Below are positions 18,761 to 27,037 of a stretch of DNA of 28,444 nucleotides, piece by piece. Each line of letters begins with the position of its first letter. The first letter of the stretch is position 1. Below the pieces are notes generated by a model. It was not told the origin of the DNA, did not search any database, and was given only the letters and a program-made list of their open reading frames with translations. The stretch covers positions 1 through 28,444 of the forward strand of contig JAYUDN010000027.1 in NCBI GenBank assembly GCA_043739785.1, in the 5' to 3' direction. The stretch is from JAYUDN01 sp043739785 (lineage in GTDB: Bacteria > Patescibacteriota > Gracilibacteria > BD1-5 > UBA2023). Made by a program: the position numbers and the translations under genes.

Positions 18761-19765
18761 TTGTATATTCTCGCTTTCGAGACATCCTGCGATGATACTT
18801 CTGTGGCGATTATGCAAGATCGATCTTGTATCGCTCTTTCGACGAGGACACAGATGGAGCATACGATTACTGGGGGAGTCGTGCCAGAAGTCGCGGCTCG
18901 AAGTCATGCAAATGCGATTTTCCCATGTATCGAAGATGTCCTTCGCGAAACCGGACTTACCCTCGAGGAGATCGACTATATAGCCTGTACTGAGAAGCCA
19001 GGACTCCTCCCATCGCTCTTGACCGGGATGACGGTGGCGAAAACATTGGCACTTTCCCTTCGAAAACCACTGCTCTGGATCGATCATATCGAGAGTCATA
19101 TATTCGCGAATTACCTCGAACGAGAAGAAACTGATATAGTTTTCCCAGCAATAGTACTGACGGTTTCCGGAGGACATACCGAACTCTATTTCTGGAAGGG
19201 TCGATATGAACTAGAAATGGTGTGACAGACCATCGATGATGCGGCGGGTGAAGCCTTTGATAAAGTATCGAAAATGCTCGGGATGGGATTTCCATGAGGA
19301 AAAAAAATCGCTGATCTGGCAGCCAAGTATACCGGTGAATTCGAGGGTATTTTTCCTGAAGTACTTCTCGAAAAAAACTCTCTGGACTTTTCATTTTCTG
19401 GACTCAAGTCCGCCGTCAAGCGGTATATCGATCATGAGAAAATGAAGATGAAATCAATGCCAAACTGAAATGAGTGAGAGCTCAGTCTTGAAGTCAAGAA
19501 GAAGATTGCATTCGAATTCGAAGAAACGGTAGTACGTATTTTGACAAAGAAGCTTCTTTTTGCCTCAAAGAAATATATGGTTTCGATGGTACTCTTGGCA
19601 GGAGGAGTCAGTGCCAACTCGAAGCTTCGAGATCGGATTCTCGATGAAGCAAGAGTAGAAGGTATGCAGTTTCTTGCACCGAGTCGGATTCTCTACTCTA
19701 TGGATAACGCAGCTATGGTGGGTATCCGAGCGTATTATGATATCGACAGAGGCCTCAGAGCCTAA
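18761..19765 (+). CDS. tsaD: tRNA N6-threonylcarbamoyladenosine synthase catalytic subunit TsaD
   Basis: 334 residues with four TGA glycines; stop TAA. TsaD transfers threonylcarbamoyl to A37 of ANN-decoding tRNAs with TsaB/TsaE. Seen: YILAFETSCDDTSVAI (ASKHA phosphate loop), ITGGVVPEVAARSHA, metal-binding HIESH at about 109-113 (family HxxxH), TVSGGHTEL, TIDDAAGEAFDKVSKMLG, GFPGGKKIADLA (first Gly of the GG pair is TGA), SFSGLKSAV, LAGGVSANSKLR and SMDNAAMVG. No ATG fits the normal start; TTG at 18761 gives MYILAFETSC, the expected N-terminus. An upstream in-frame TTG (18671) would add a tail translated from the heptamer array (FNFQLSTFNFQLSTF), which I consider less likely. Confidence 0.95.
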
Positions 19766-19835
19766 TGTCTTATTTCTGTCAAGTGAAGTGAGTTTGCATT
19801 CATAAGCATTCTTTATACAATAACTCTTGTTTTTT

Positions 19836-19841
19836 TATACT
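19836..19841 (+). promoter_or_regulatory. Putative -10 box of the DsbA-like gene
   Basis: TATACT 15 bases before the ATG at 19857; no good -35 box was found. It fits the short-leader pattern of other genes here. Confidence 0.35.
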
Positions 19842-19856
19842 CTAAATATTCCCCCT

Positions 19857-20783
19857 ATGGCCACAGCCAAGATTACTCCAGAAACTCCGATAGCTCCTTC
19901 TTGTGGACATTGATGCTGGACACACACTTGTATTATCCTTCTTCTCTGTATTTCGATCCTGCTCAATATCGGATCTCTCTACTTTCTGACGGGGAATTCC
20001 ATCGGAAACTCGGAGGTTGATACGATGGGTATTAAAAAAGCAATCCTTGAGGTCGAATATGCAAAAGTGGGTGGAAAGGATATCTATGATACCGTCAATA
20101 AAGCTACTCAGATGCAGATGCAGCAGCAACTCCCACAAATTAAGGAATATATAAAAAATGGAGGTGGTGCACAAGGAGCTACTACTGCTGCAGCCAATAA
20201 TGGTACTCCTCTCACTCCCGATGAGATAGCCACTCTCAAAAAAGATGCCGTTATTGAAGGGAATAAAGATGCTAATATTCTCGTCATCGAGTATTCGGAT
20301 ATGGAGTGTCCATTTTGTATGAAGCAGTACCATGATACCAAGCTCTTCGAAAAAGTAGCCGCACAATACACTGATAAAGTAGGCCTCGTGTATAAGAATA
20401 ACCGGGGTTTCAACCACCCTGGAACTGAGATCAAGGCACTCTGAGCTCTCTGTGCTCAGAAACTTGGCGGAGATGCAGCATATACGAAGTTCTATAAGGC
20501 AGTCATGGATGGTTCTACTAACGAGTGAGGTGTATATGATGTCACGAAGCTCAATATCCTCGCCAAGAATGCTGGAGTCGATGAAAAGAAATGGCAAGAA
20601 TGTGTCGATACCAAAGAAATGCTTCCACTCTTCGCCTCTCAGACGAGCGAAGCTGCAAAGTTTAGTCTTACAGGAACGCCCGGAACTCTTATCGTCAATC
20701 TTTCCACGGGGAAGTATGAAACGGTTGTCGGAGCCTATCCATATGATGAATTTACGAAGAAAATCGATCTTCTCATGAAATAA
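19857..20783 (+). CDS. Membrane-anchored DsbA-like thiol-disulfide oxidoreductase
   Basis: 308 residues with three TGA glycines. A short N-terminal tail with several cysteines (PSCGHGCWTHTC) leads into one membrane helix (IILLLCISILLNIGSLYFLT, about 26-45). A helical/Ala-Asn-Gly linker (QMQMQQQLPQIKEYIKNGGG) follows, then the thioredoxin-fold domain: ANILVIEYSDMECPFCMKQY with the CPFC redox site at 151-154, helical insert, and a cis-proline in SLTGTPGTLIVNLSTG (Pro 275). DsbA/DsbG-like 'thioredoxin_4' proteins of this layout are common in CPR bacteria and introduce or isomerise disulfides outside the membrane. It starts at ATG in CCTATG context and ends before a strong terminator. Confidence 0.93.
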
Positions 20784-20796
20784 TATCTGGATAGAT

Positions 20797-20829
20797 AAAA
20801 AAATACCTCGAAATTCGAGGTATTTTTTT
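20797..20829. terminator. Rho-independent terminator, probably bidirectional
   Basis: AAAAAAATACCTCGAAATTCGAGGTATTTTTTT: a near-perfect palindrome with A-run before and T-run after. It follows the DsbA-like gene on the plus strand. Confidence 0.92.
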
Positions 20830-20865
20830 ATTGTATTAAAGTGAGCAAGATGAATACGCGTCATT

Positions 20866-20951
20866 CTGAGGCACGAAGAATCCAGGTTTCTATTCCCCTG
20901 GATCCTTCCCTCGTCAGAGTTTATCCAGAGCGTCGTGTGGGAATGACAGGG
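20866..20951. repeat. REP-like composite element
   Basis: Starts GCGTCATTCTGAGGCACGAA, carries GAATCCAGG and CCTGGATCC as an inner inverted pair, and ends GTGTGGGAATGACAGG. GTCATT at one end and AATGAC at the other are inverted. It resembles in wording, but is not identical to, the GTCATTCCC/GGAATCC units at 1941 and 9784. No gene seen in 20830-20987. Confidence 0.6.
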
Positions 20952-20987
20952 ACAAGAAATAGTCTGAATCGAGAAAGCCTACTCTAT

Positions 20988-22328
20988 CTATTTTCTTCTC
21001 CAGTCGGCAGGGAAACTATTACTCATCTTTCCGTCTTCACTGATGAGTTCTCGTCCGATCATGACTCACTGGTAGGAGAGGAGGACTTCTCCAGGAGGAT
21101 GACCCCAATCGAGGATACCTCATCGAAGATAGATATCGAGTGTTTCCTCATCTGGCAGGTCGAGTTTTTCTATTGTCGAGGTGTTTATATGAGCTCCTAT
21201 TCGAGTGTTCGGAACAAATCCCCCACGTTCTATCATGCCGATCGGATCTCCCCATCGCATGAAGTAGTACTTTTTTCGAAGGTTTTCGAGCTCTCGATGT
21301 TTTCGTACAGCCAAGACTTTTGATTGATGCTCATAGAGGGTGATATCTTGGTTTGGAGTGTAACTTCCGAGATGAGACTTATAGGTTCTTAGCTCTTCAT
21401 TCGTATGGTGTAGCATATTTTCTCGACTTTTTTCTTCGAGTGGAGTTGATAAAAGTTTTCTGATTTTTGCGACAAAAAACCCTCACGTATGGTCGATATG
21501 TGGCCAGAATCTCTTTTGCGAGAGGATCTCGAAAGTACCAGGATACTTGGTTTCGATCGAAGCGAGGACTCATTCATTTTCGAGGAGGTTCATACTACAG
21601 GTCGAGTAGACCATTTCACCACCTACCTTGAGGGCGATGAGCGCTGACTCTATGAGTTTCTCTTGGAGTCGAGCGATCGTTTTGATATTTTTGATATGCC
21701 AGTGTTTCGTCGCTTCCGTACCCTTGTATAGTGTACCCTCTCCGCTGCATGGCGCATCGAGGAGAACACGGTCAAATGTTTCCGGTGTATGTCGGAAGTA
21801 CTGCCCAGGGTATAAGGTAACTCAGATATTAGCACTTCCCATACGGTCGAGGTTTTGAAGGAGCTGGGGGATTCTTTCTCGAGTAGGTTCGTTCGCGATG
21901 ATAAAACTCTCAGGATACTGTTCAGCAAGTTGCGTTGTCTTTCCACCAGGACTCGCCGCCATATCGAGGATCACGAAGGCATCATGATGGATCAATCCAT
22001 CCGATAAAATATGGACTGAGGTTGCCGCTGCGAGTTCTTGGATATAGAAGTTTCCGACGAGGTGATCGACGCTATATCCGATACGACGCTCGAGTGGGTT
22101 GAATTCTTCATCCCTTCCCAGGGTAAATACATTGGGGATGGAAGTATCACCCAGGAGGAATCCATAGCTTTCGAGTCGTTCTTTCACTTCATGCTCTTTT
22201 CACGGTTTGATACGAATCGTACGTGGGATGGAGGTTTCGAGGGCTTTGAGAAAATTACCGAGTTCTTCTTCGTTTTCTTGGAAAAAATTTTCTCGAAAGT
22301 ATTCGATAAATCGTGGACTGAGACTCAT
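20988..22328 (-). CDS. RsmB/RsmF-family RNA cytosine-5 methyltransferase
   Basis: 446 residues with six TGA glycines; stop TAG. NOL1/NOP2/Sun-type enzymes make m5C in rRNA or tRNA from S-adenosylmethionine. N-terminal MSLSPRFIEYFRENFFQENE and RTIRIKP; the SAM-binding part has YIQELAAATSV, VILDMAASPGGKTTQLAEQY and IIANEPTRERIPQLLQNLDR; catalytic motifs are LLDAPCSGEGT (about 190) and VYSTCSMNLLENEG (about 240), both with their cysteines. The C-terminal part (about 300-446) includes RKYYFMRWG-like text and HPPGEVLLSYQGV, resembling the RsmF (YebU) extension. I favour a 16S rRNA target but cannot name the position. Its start lies 32 bases after the end of smpB, so the two probably form an operon. 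Confidence 0.9.
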
Positions 22329-22360
22329 ACGGAGGCAGGAGGATTAGAGTATAGGAAGGA

Positions 22361-22819
22361 TTATAGTCGTATATGATGATTTTCTCGGTCGAGGTCTCGT
22401 TCTTTGAGTACCTGTTTTTTCTCCCATTTTTTCCTTCCTTTTGCCAGGGCGATGCGTACCTTGAAGAGGTTTCCTTTGGAGTAGATTTCGATAGGGACGA
22501 TGGTCGCACCCATTTCTTTCACCTTCTGAGTAAGTCGGATGATTTCTGATTGCTTGAGGAGGAGTTCCCGGTCGCGCTTCGGATCGATACGAAGGGAAGT
22601 GGTATTATTTCGGTATTCGGATATATGACATCCCATCAGGATTGCTCGCCCGGATCCGACTACGATATGAGATCCCTTGAGGTTGGCCTGTCCGGCACGT
22701 AGGCTTTTGACCTCTCATCCTAGGAGTCGCATACCAGCCTCATACTCTTCGATAATTTCATAATCAAAGAGGGCTTTTTTATTCGAAATAAGGGTGGATG
22801 GCTGGACTTTTGTCTTCAT
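22361..22819 (-). CDS. smpB: SsrA-binding protein SmpB
   Basis: 152 residues with one TGA glycine. SmpB delivers tmRNA to stalled ribosomes. Recognisable: ISNKKALFDYEIIEEYEAGM, EVKSLRAGQANLKGSHI, SEYRNNTTSLRIDPKRDREL, LLLKQSEIIRLTQKVKEMGA and TIVPIEIYSKGNLFKVRIAL, AKGRKKWEKKQVLKERDLDR. Length (150-160 in the family) fits. The C-terminal tail is DRENHHIRL, shorter and less basic than the usual tail. tmRNA itself was not found in the window. First gene of a likely two-gene unit with the Rsm-type methyltransferase. Confidence 0.97.
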
Positions 22820-22917
22820 AGTGTCGGCATTATATAGAAAAATATCACACTTCTAACAATAAGATATTGATTAATATAAAATATATGGTATTATATATAA
22901 TGTAAATACAAATTTTT

Positions 22918-23127
22918 ATGAAAAAAATCATACTTTTCATCTGTATCGGGTACATGGGAGCTTTTTTTTCTCCTGATATTTTCGCAGCCTCTGCTGATGA
23001 TGATAAGTGAGGTGTTAAAAATGAACAAGGAAGTCATCCACCTCATGATCATCACGAAAATGATCATATGAAGTACCTACGAGGTCACGGGAGTGAGAGG
23101 AGAAAGAAAAAAATAACTATTCAGTAG
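22918..23127 (+). CDS. Small secreted His-rich protein, 69 aa
   Basis: MKKIILFICIGYMGAFFSPD then IFAASADDDKG: a clear Sec signal peptide with an AxA-type cleavage site (IFAAS). The mature part is about 45 residues and contains SHPPHDHHENDHMKYLRGHG, with seven histidines in a short stretch alternating with Asp/Glu, then a basic ERRKKKITIQ end. One TGA glycine (after DDDK). The histidine cluster suggests metal (zinc or copper) binding outside the membrane, but this is inference from composition. Family not recognised. Upstream DNA is very AT-rich, with TATAAT at 22896-22901. The last bases overlap the end of the convergent 120-residue gene by about 3 bases. Confidence 0.68.
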
Positions 23128-23479
23128 TAGTTTCTTCAATAATTGAATTTGTGAGATCGGAGTAGTTCCCAGTAAGTCAGATTGTTTTCGAAGGAGGGAG
23201 TCATTTATTCTTTAAATCGCGTATGAGCTCTTTATATAGCTCTATCCCACTATCCCTTGTTTCTATTTGTTTAAAATTCTCTTTCCACTTTACCCAATAA
23301 TTATCCCACTCTGGAGTAGTGTAGGGCAAAGTAGAATGAATCATATTATTACACATTTCTTCATAGTTTACCTTTCCTCCAATATCTACTAGTGTAAGGA
23401 GTCAAGAATATACTATTTCTTTAAGAAATTTGGTTTCTTCAATTCAATACGGTCATTTTAATCGTTTCTTTTCAGGCAT
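23117..23479 (-). CDS. Hypothetical protein, 120 aa
   Basis: MPEKKRLKGPYGIEETKFLK ... YSDLTNSIIEETTE, stop TAG. TGA glycines occur at least five times, including GPYG near the start and KNKG. The protein has one hydrophobic helix-like run (EIVYSLLTLVDIGGKVNYEE) and an aromatic-rich middle (TTPEWDNYWVKWKENFKQIE). No family recognised and no signal peptide. Its ATG (23477-23479) lies inside the 3' end of the UPF0489 gene in another frame, so it is translated downstream of it, and it is the last gene of the PBP-gmk-UPF0489 unit. Its end overlaps the convergent His-rich gene. Confidence 0.65.
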
Positions 23480-24195
23480 TTTATGAGTTTCTCAATCGCG
23501 AGTCATTGGTCGATAAAATAAGGAGATATTGCTATAGTAACATATTTTATCCGAGAGAGCAAGTTTTGTATGCACGCTATTTTCTTCCTTTCATCTATAT
23601 AGTCAAGCTCTGGAGCGAAAATATCGAGGTCAAGATTGAGGATGCTATTATTGTCAGGAATGTAACCAAGAAACTCATCTATTTGGAATTCATTTTCTAT
23701 ACGGATCATCTTTCCGACAAGTCCGCTATCGAGGGCTGGCTTGATATAGTTCCCGACATTACACTTGTAGTTGGTGAATTCCCATGCGTAAGATTCATCT
23801 TCGAAGGCTTTTCGCAGGTCCAGGTGATTGGAGTTTGCCCAGAGATCAGAGTGCTCATCGATATGGACGAGGGTAAATCCTAGAGATACAATCCCCCTTC
23901 TTACAGCATCAATCCAGAAGTAGAGGGCGTGGTTGTGGTTGTCGAAGACCATCAGTTTTGTGTTTCCAGTTTTGTGTTTCCAGTTTATATTTACGAAATG
24001 TTCAAGACCGATGCATTCTCGGAGAACTCCATTTTCCATATCAGCAAAGGCGATTTGAGAGCCCACCTTTATATCTGCTATGGTTCCATCTCGAAGTGCT
24101 GGGATAGAGAGGGTTTTATTGGTTCTTGTATCATAGGCAAAAACATTATTTCAAACTTTTTCTCTCAGAATATGATGATCTCTATAGGGTAACAT
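23458..24195 (-). CDS. UPF0489 family protein, arginase-fold-like
   Basis: 245 residues with two TGA glycines (REKVG near the start and DQG near the end); stop TAA. Visible signatures: DNHNHALYFW (85-94), FTLVHIDEHSDLWA (H111, D113, H115, D117) and SILNLDLDIFAPELD (D189, D191). The HxDxHxD and D-x-D pattern matches the metal-binding residues of the arginase/deacetylase superfamily, to which I believe UPF0489 (human C5orf22 family) belongs; the reaction is unknown. The ATG overlaps the TAA of guanylate kinase (TAATG), suggesting translational coupling. A 14-base tandem duplication at 23953-23980 (CAGTTTTGTGTTTC twice) is read as KHKTGNTKL just before the first signature. Confidence 0.82.
23953..23980 (-). 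repeat. 14-base tandem duplication inside the UPF0489 gene
   Basis: CAGTTTTGTGTTTC twice. The reverse complement contains AAACACAAAACTG, which also occurs in the rplJ leader repeats at about 26948-26960. Confidence 0.8.
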
Positions 24196-24758
24196 TAGCC
24201 TTTTTGTAAAATAGCAAGAAGCTCATCTTTTGCTTTTTCGAGGGACTCATTCACGATATGGATATCGTAGAGATCCTTTTGTTCATATTCAGTGACAGCA
24301 GTCGCAAGACGTATCTGAAATTGCTCATTTGATTCAGTGCCACGGTTCATTAGTCTTCGTTTCATTTCCTCGATTGATGGAGGTAGGAGGAAAATAGTTA
24401 CCACTGTATATCATCTTTCCTCCAAGAGGTACTTTAGATTCTTCATTCATTTTACATCGATAATATAGATTGGACATTTTCCTAGACCAGTTATACGTTC
24501 GAGTTCACTATAAGTTGAACCATAGTAGAAAGTATGCGTGGTAGCATATTCTATAAGATCATTTGCCTGTATTCTTTTTTCGAAATCCTCTTTCGTTACA
24601 AAGTGGTAATGTTTTCCTTCCACTTCTCCTGGACGGATAGGTCGAGTGGTTATACTCACACTCTCCTCAATAATATCAAAGCACAAAGGTTCTAGCAGAT
24701 CCCAAAGAGTGTTTTTCCCTGCGCCAGCGGGTCAAGAAAGTATAAAGATTGTAGACAT
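24195..24758 (-). CDS. gmk: Guanylate kinase
   Basis: 187 residues with three TGA glycines. Converts GMP and ATP to GDP and ADP. P-loop at the N-terminus is LSGPAGAGKNTL: the first P-loop glycine is a TGA codon, and the residue after the invariant lysine is Asn instead of the usual Ser. GMP-binding region: SVSITTRPIRPGEVEGKHYH (the SVSxTTRxxRxGE-G--Y motif) and FYYGSTYSELE. Lid and C-terminal parts: IFLLPPSIEEMKRRLMNRGT, IRLATAVTEYEQKDLYDIHI, VNESLEKAKDELLAIL. Length is normal. It starts two bases after the PBP stop and overlaps the UPF0489 start. Confidence 0.96.
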
Positions 24759-24760
24759 AG

Positions 24761-26734
24761 TTAGTATTGGATATTCCATCTTTTCATTTCTTCCTCGTTT
24801 GGAAGGGTGAAAAAGTCGGAACGAAAGTAGGCTTTTTCGAGTATATGACTTCTTGACTCTTTGTCATTTTTTTTGTAGGTTTTCTGTCTTTGGAAACATC
24901 CGGAATCGAGACAGAGATAACTCGCGTGAACCCCATCAGGAATAGTATTTGGAGTATTTTTGATAAATCCCATTTTGATCATATACTCTGCGATATCGTG
25001 CCAGAGCCGTCCCGCTCCCGTGATACCAGAAACCTCCGTCATCGGACTCGAGTCAAGATTCCCCACCCATACTCCGATCACAGCATCCGGATGGTATGAA
25101 AGGGTCCAGTTATCTCGAAAATCTGTACTCGTTCCTGTTTTGACGGCCATCGGAATCGAAGTATTGAGGATGCTATTGATACCAAAGGCACGGGCTCGAT
25201 TCCCAGGGTTCGAGAGTATATGCTGGAGAAGGAACAGATTCTTTTCCCTTTCAGGATCACAAGGATGGTTTCCATGATTTTCTGGAGTTCACTCGGTACA
25301 GTTTTTCTGAGGAAAGATCAGATTGGCGAATGATTGTACGACGTTTTCGAGAGTGAGCTCAGCTCCTCAGAGGACGAGCCCATAGCCATAGTAGGTGCTC
25401 TCATGGTTGAGATCTAGACCAAAGGCCATGAGTTTTCGATAGAACACATCGAGTCCTATCGTTTCCGTGAGTCGGACGGCTGCCATATTGAGGCTATTTC
25501 CGAGGGCTTCTCGGAGCGGCACAGGACCATAGGCTCTGAGGCTATAGTTGGTTGGGATAAATTTTTTATCCTCAGCTTCTGTATCATAGATCCGATCACT
25601 ATCGAGCACGAAGGTGTCGATTTCGGCTCACTCCTCGAGCGCTTTGAGGTAGAGAAATGGCTTCAAGAGGGAACCGACTGAGCGTCTCCGCTGGATCATA
25701 TCGATCTCATTTCCGCCGCCATTTTCACTTCGATTTCCGACATAGGCAAGGACTTTCTCATTATGTGGATCATAGATATAGATGGCACCATTGGTAACAT
25801 GGTGTTTTTCGAGGGGTACGAGGAGGGACTTGAGAGCGTTGGTCGTATGTTCTTCAAGACTCAGTTCGATAGAGAGGGTCAGTGGAGGTGTGATTTTTCA
25901 AGGAAGTGGAAGTGTAGTTGAATCCAAGAAAGATAGTAACTGATTCGCTCCTCCGGTTTTATAGAGTTCTATCTCTTCGCGTACTTGTTCTGTGAGAAGG
26001 GGAAACGAGTTGGTAGATAGAGGCGAATTAAAATTGAATTTTGGATTTAATGCTTTGACTTCATTTGTCCATCCAAGTCGTGTCGCTACTTGTTTTCTAT
26101 AGTCGATAAAATCTGTATCTTCGAGGGTGCTTATCCCAGGATACTTGATGAGCGCAAGCAGGGTTATAATTTCTTCCTTCGACAACTCTTCAAGACGCGA
26201 CTTCGAAAAATAAGTCCGAATCGCCGTATCAATCCCATAGATTCGATTCCCAAGATAGACTCAGTTCAGATAGTCTCGCAGTACCGTTTCTTTATCCTTC
26301 ATGACCGTCAGGAGGAATGCAAGGGTGGCTTCTTTTGCCTTCTCGAGATAGGTTCTTTTCGCACCTGGGAAATAGATATTTTTGATATATTGTTCGGTGA
26401 TGGTTGATCCTCCTCGCACAACCTCACCTTCACTTATATTCTGAGCGAGGGCACTCCATTTACTCAGCACATCAACACCCAAATGGGTATAAAATCGTTT
26501 ATCTTCTATAAGGAGGAGGGCATTGTTAAACTCACTCTCGAGATTGCCCGTATACTCGGTTCTCCAGCCGTACTGATTGGGAGTATTGGCAAGCAGTTTT
26601 CTATTTCTATCAAGCAGGATGAGCGTTTCTGGTCCTTGTTCCGGAGTATTTTGGAGTCGATAAAATCACCAGAAGAGAACTATTCCTACGAGAATAATGA
26701 GAACTGAGATGAAGATGAGTATCCATTTTTTCAT
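24761..26734 (-). CDS. Class A penicillin-binding protein, PBP1C-like
   Basis: 657 residues with at least six TGA glycines. A bifunctional peptidoglycan synthase: MKKWILIFISVLIILVGIVL is the membrane anchor. The glycosyltransferase domain has IEDKRFYTHLGVD (catalytic Glu 77), RGGSTITEQYIKNIYFP and YLNGVYLGNRIYGIDTA. The transpeptidase domain has RRRSVGSLLKPF (SxxK, Ser 355), ALGNSLNMAAVRL (SxN) and AVKTGTSTDFRDNW (KTG). After KTGTS, the text HPDAVIGVWVGNLDSSPMTE is PBP1C-typical. The C-terminal BiPBP_C domain of proteobacterial PBP1C is replaced by a short tail with ASYLCLDSGC. PBP1C often works with an alpha-2-macroglobulin, which this genome encodes at 3683-9538. It is the first gene of a four-gene unit. 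Confidence 0.93.
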
Positions 26735-26795
26735 AGTCAGGATCAGTATATATCAGGAGAGAAGAGTTCCAAAAGTTTCGAACATAGAAAATCTT

Positions 26796-26822
26796 TTGAC
26801 AAAAAATGTTATTCACTATAAT
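26796..26822 (+). promoter_or_regulatory. Strong promoter of rplJ-rplL
   Basis: Consensus TTGACA (26796-26801) and consensus TATAAT (26817-26822), spaced 15. It is the best promoter match in the window, as expected for a ribosomal protein operon. Confidence 0.8.
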
Positions 26823-26827
26823 ACACC

Positions 26828-26887
26828 TACTCTGTCGTAGACCACAGGTGCTCCCATAGGAGATAAACCCCTGCCGAGACGGACAAA
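26828..26887 (+). ncRNA. L10 leader-like RNA (autoregulatory site of the rplJ operon)
   Basis: GACCACAGGTG, a small hairpin CTCCCATAGGAG, then AAACCCCTGCCGAGACGG. ACAGG/CAGG pairs with CCTG, and the CTGCCGAGAC 3' side is the conserved kink-turn-like arm of L10 leaders, where protein L10 bound to L7/L12 represses its own translation. It lies just after the promoter and upstream of rplJ. Boundaries are approximate. Confidence 0.72.
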
Positions 26888-26956
26888 TCCAGTTGAGAGT
26901 TTCCAGTTGAGAGTTTCCAGTTTGAAAAAACCGTAAACACAAAACCGTAAACACAA
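26888..26956 (+). repeat. Two 14-base tandem repeats in the rplJ leader
   Basis: TCCAGTTGAGAGTT twice (26888-26915, plus partial third), then AACCGTAAACACAA twice (26929-26956). They lie between the L10-binding structure and the coding region, so they lengthen the leader without touching the predicted L10 site. Confidence 0.85.
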
Positions 26957-27037
26957 AACTGTGGTTCGTTCGCGCGATATGTGCGGATTTTTTTTGCCCA
27001 CATTCCACGGAGTCATTACTATTTACCATTTTTTCTT

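Larger units (their letters stand above)
26735..27037. other. Gene-free 303-base stretch: divergent PBP and rplJ control region
   Basis: Holds the start-proximal DNA of the PBP operon on the minus side (26735-26790), a strong promoter, an L10-leader-like RNA, two pairs of 14-base tandem repeats, and a GCGCGATATGTGCGG segment followed by a T-run (26972-26995) before rplJ. No gene was found. Confidence 0.8.

Noticed and set aside
19842..20864. A 340-codon open frame on the minus strand.
   Set aside because: Antisense to the DsbA-like gene, which has an active site, cis-proline, membrane anchor and terminator; the antisense frame runs through the terminator.
978..26734. TGA as tryptophan (code 4) or selenocysteine.
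   Set aside because: TGA falls at conserved glycines (P-loop, PGG, HhH), conserved tryptophans use TGG (MutY LPWR), and the codon is far too common for selenocysteine.
26981..27037. Longer L10 reading frame starting upstream of 27038.
   Set aside because: It uses a non-ATG start within the leader, and ATG 27038 matches the family N-terminus exactly.
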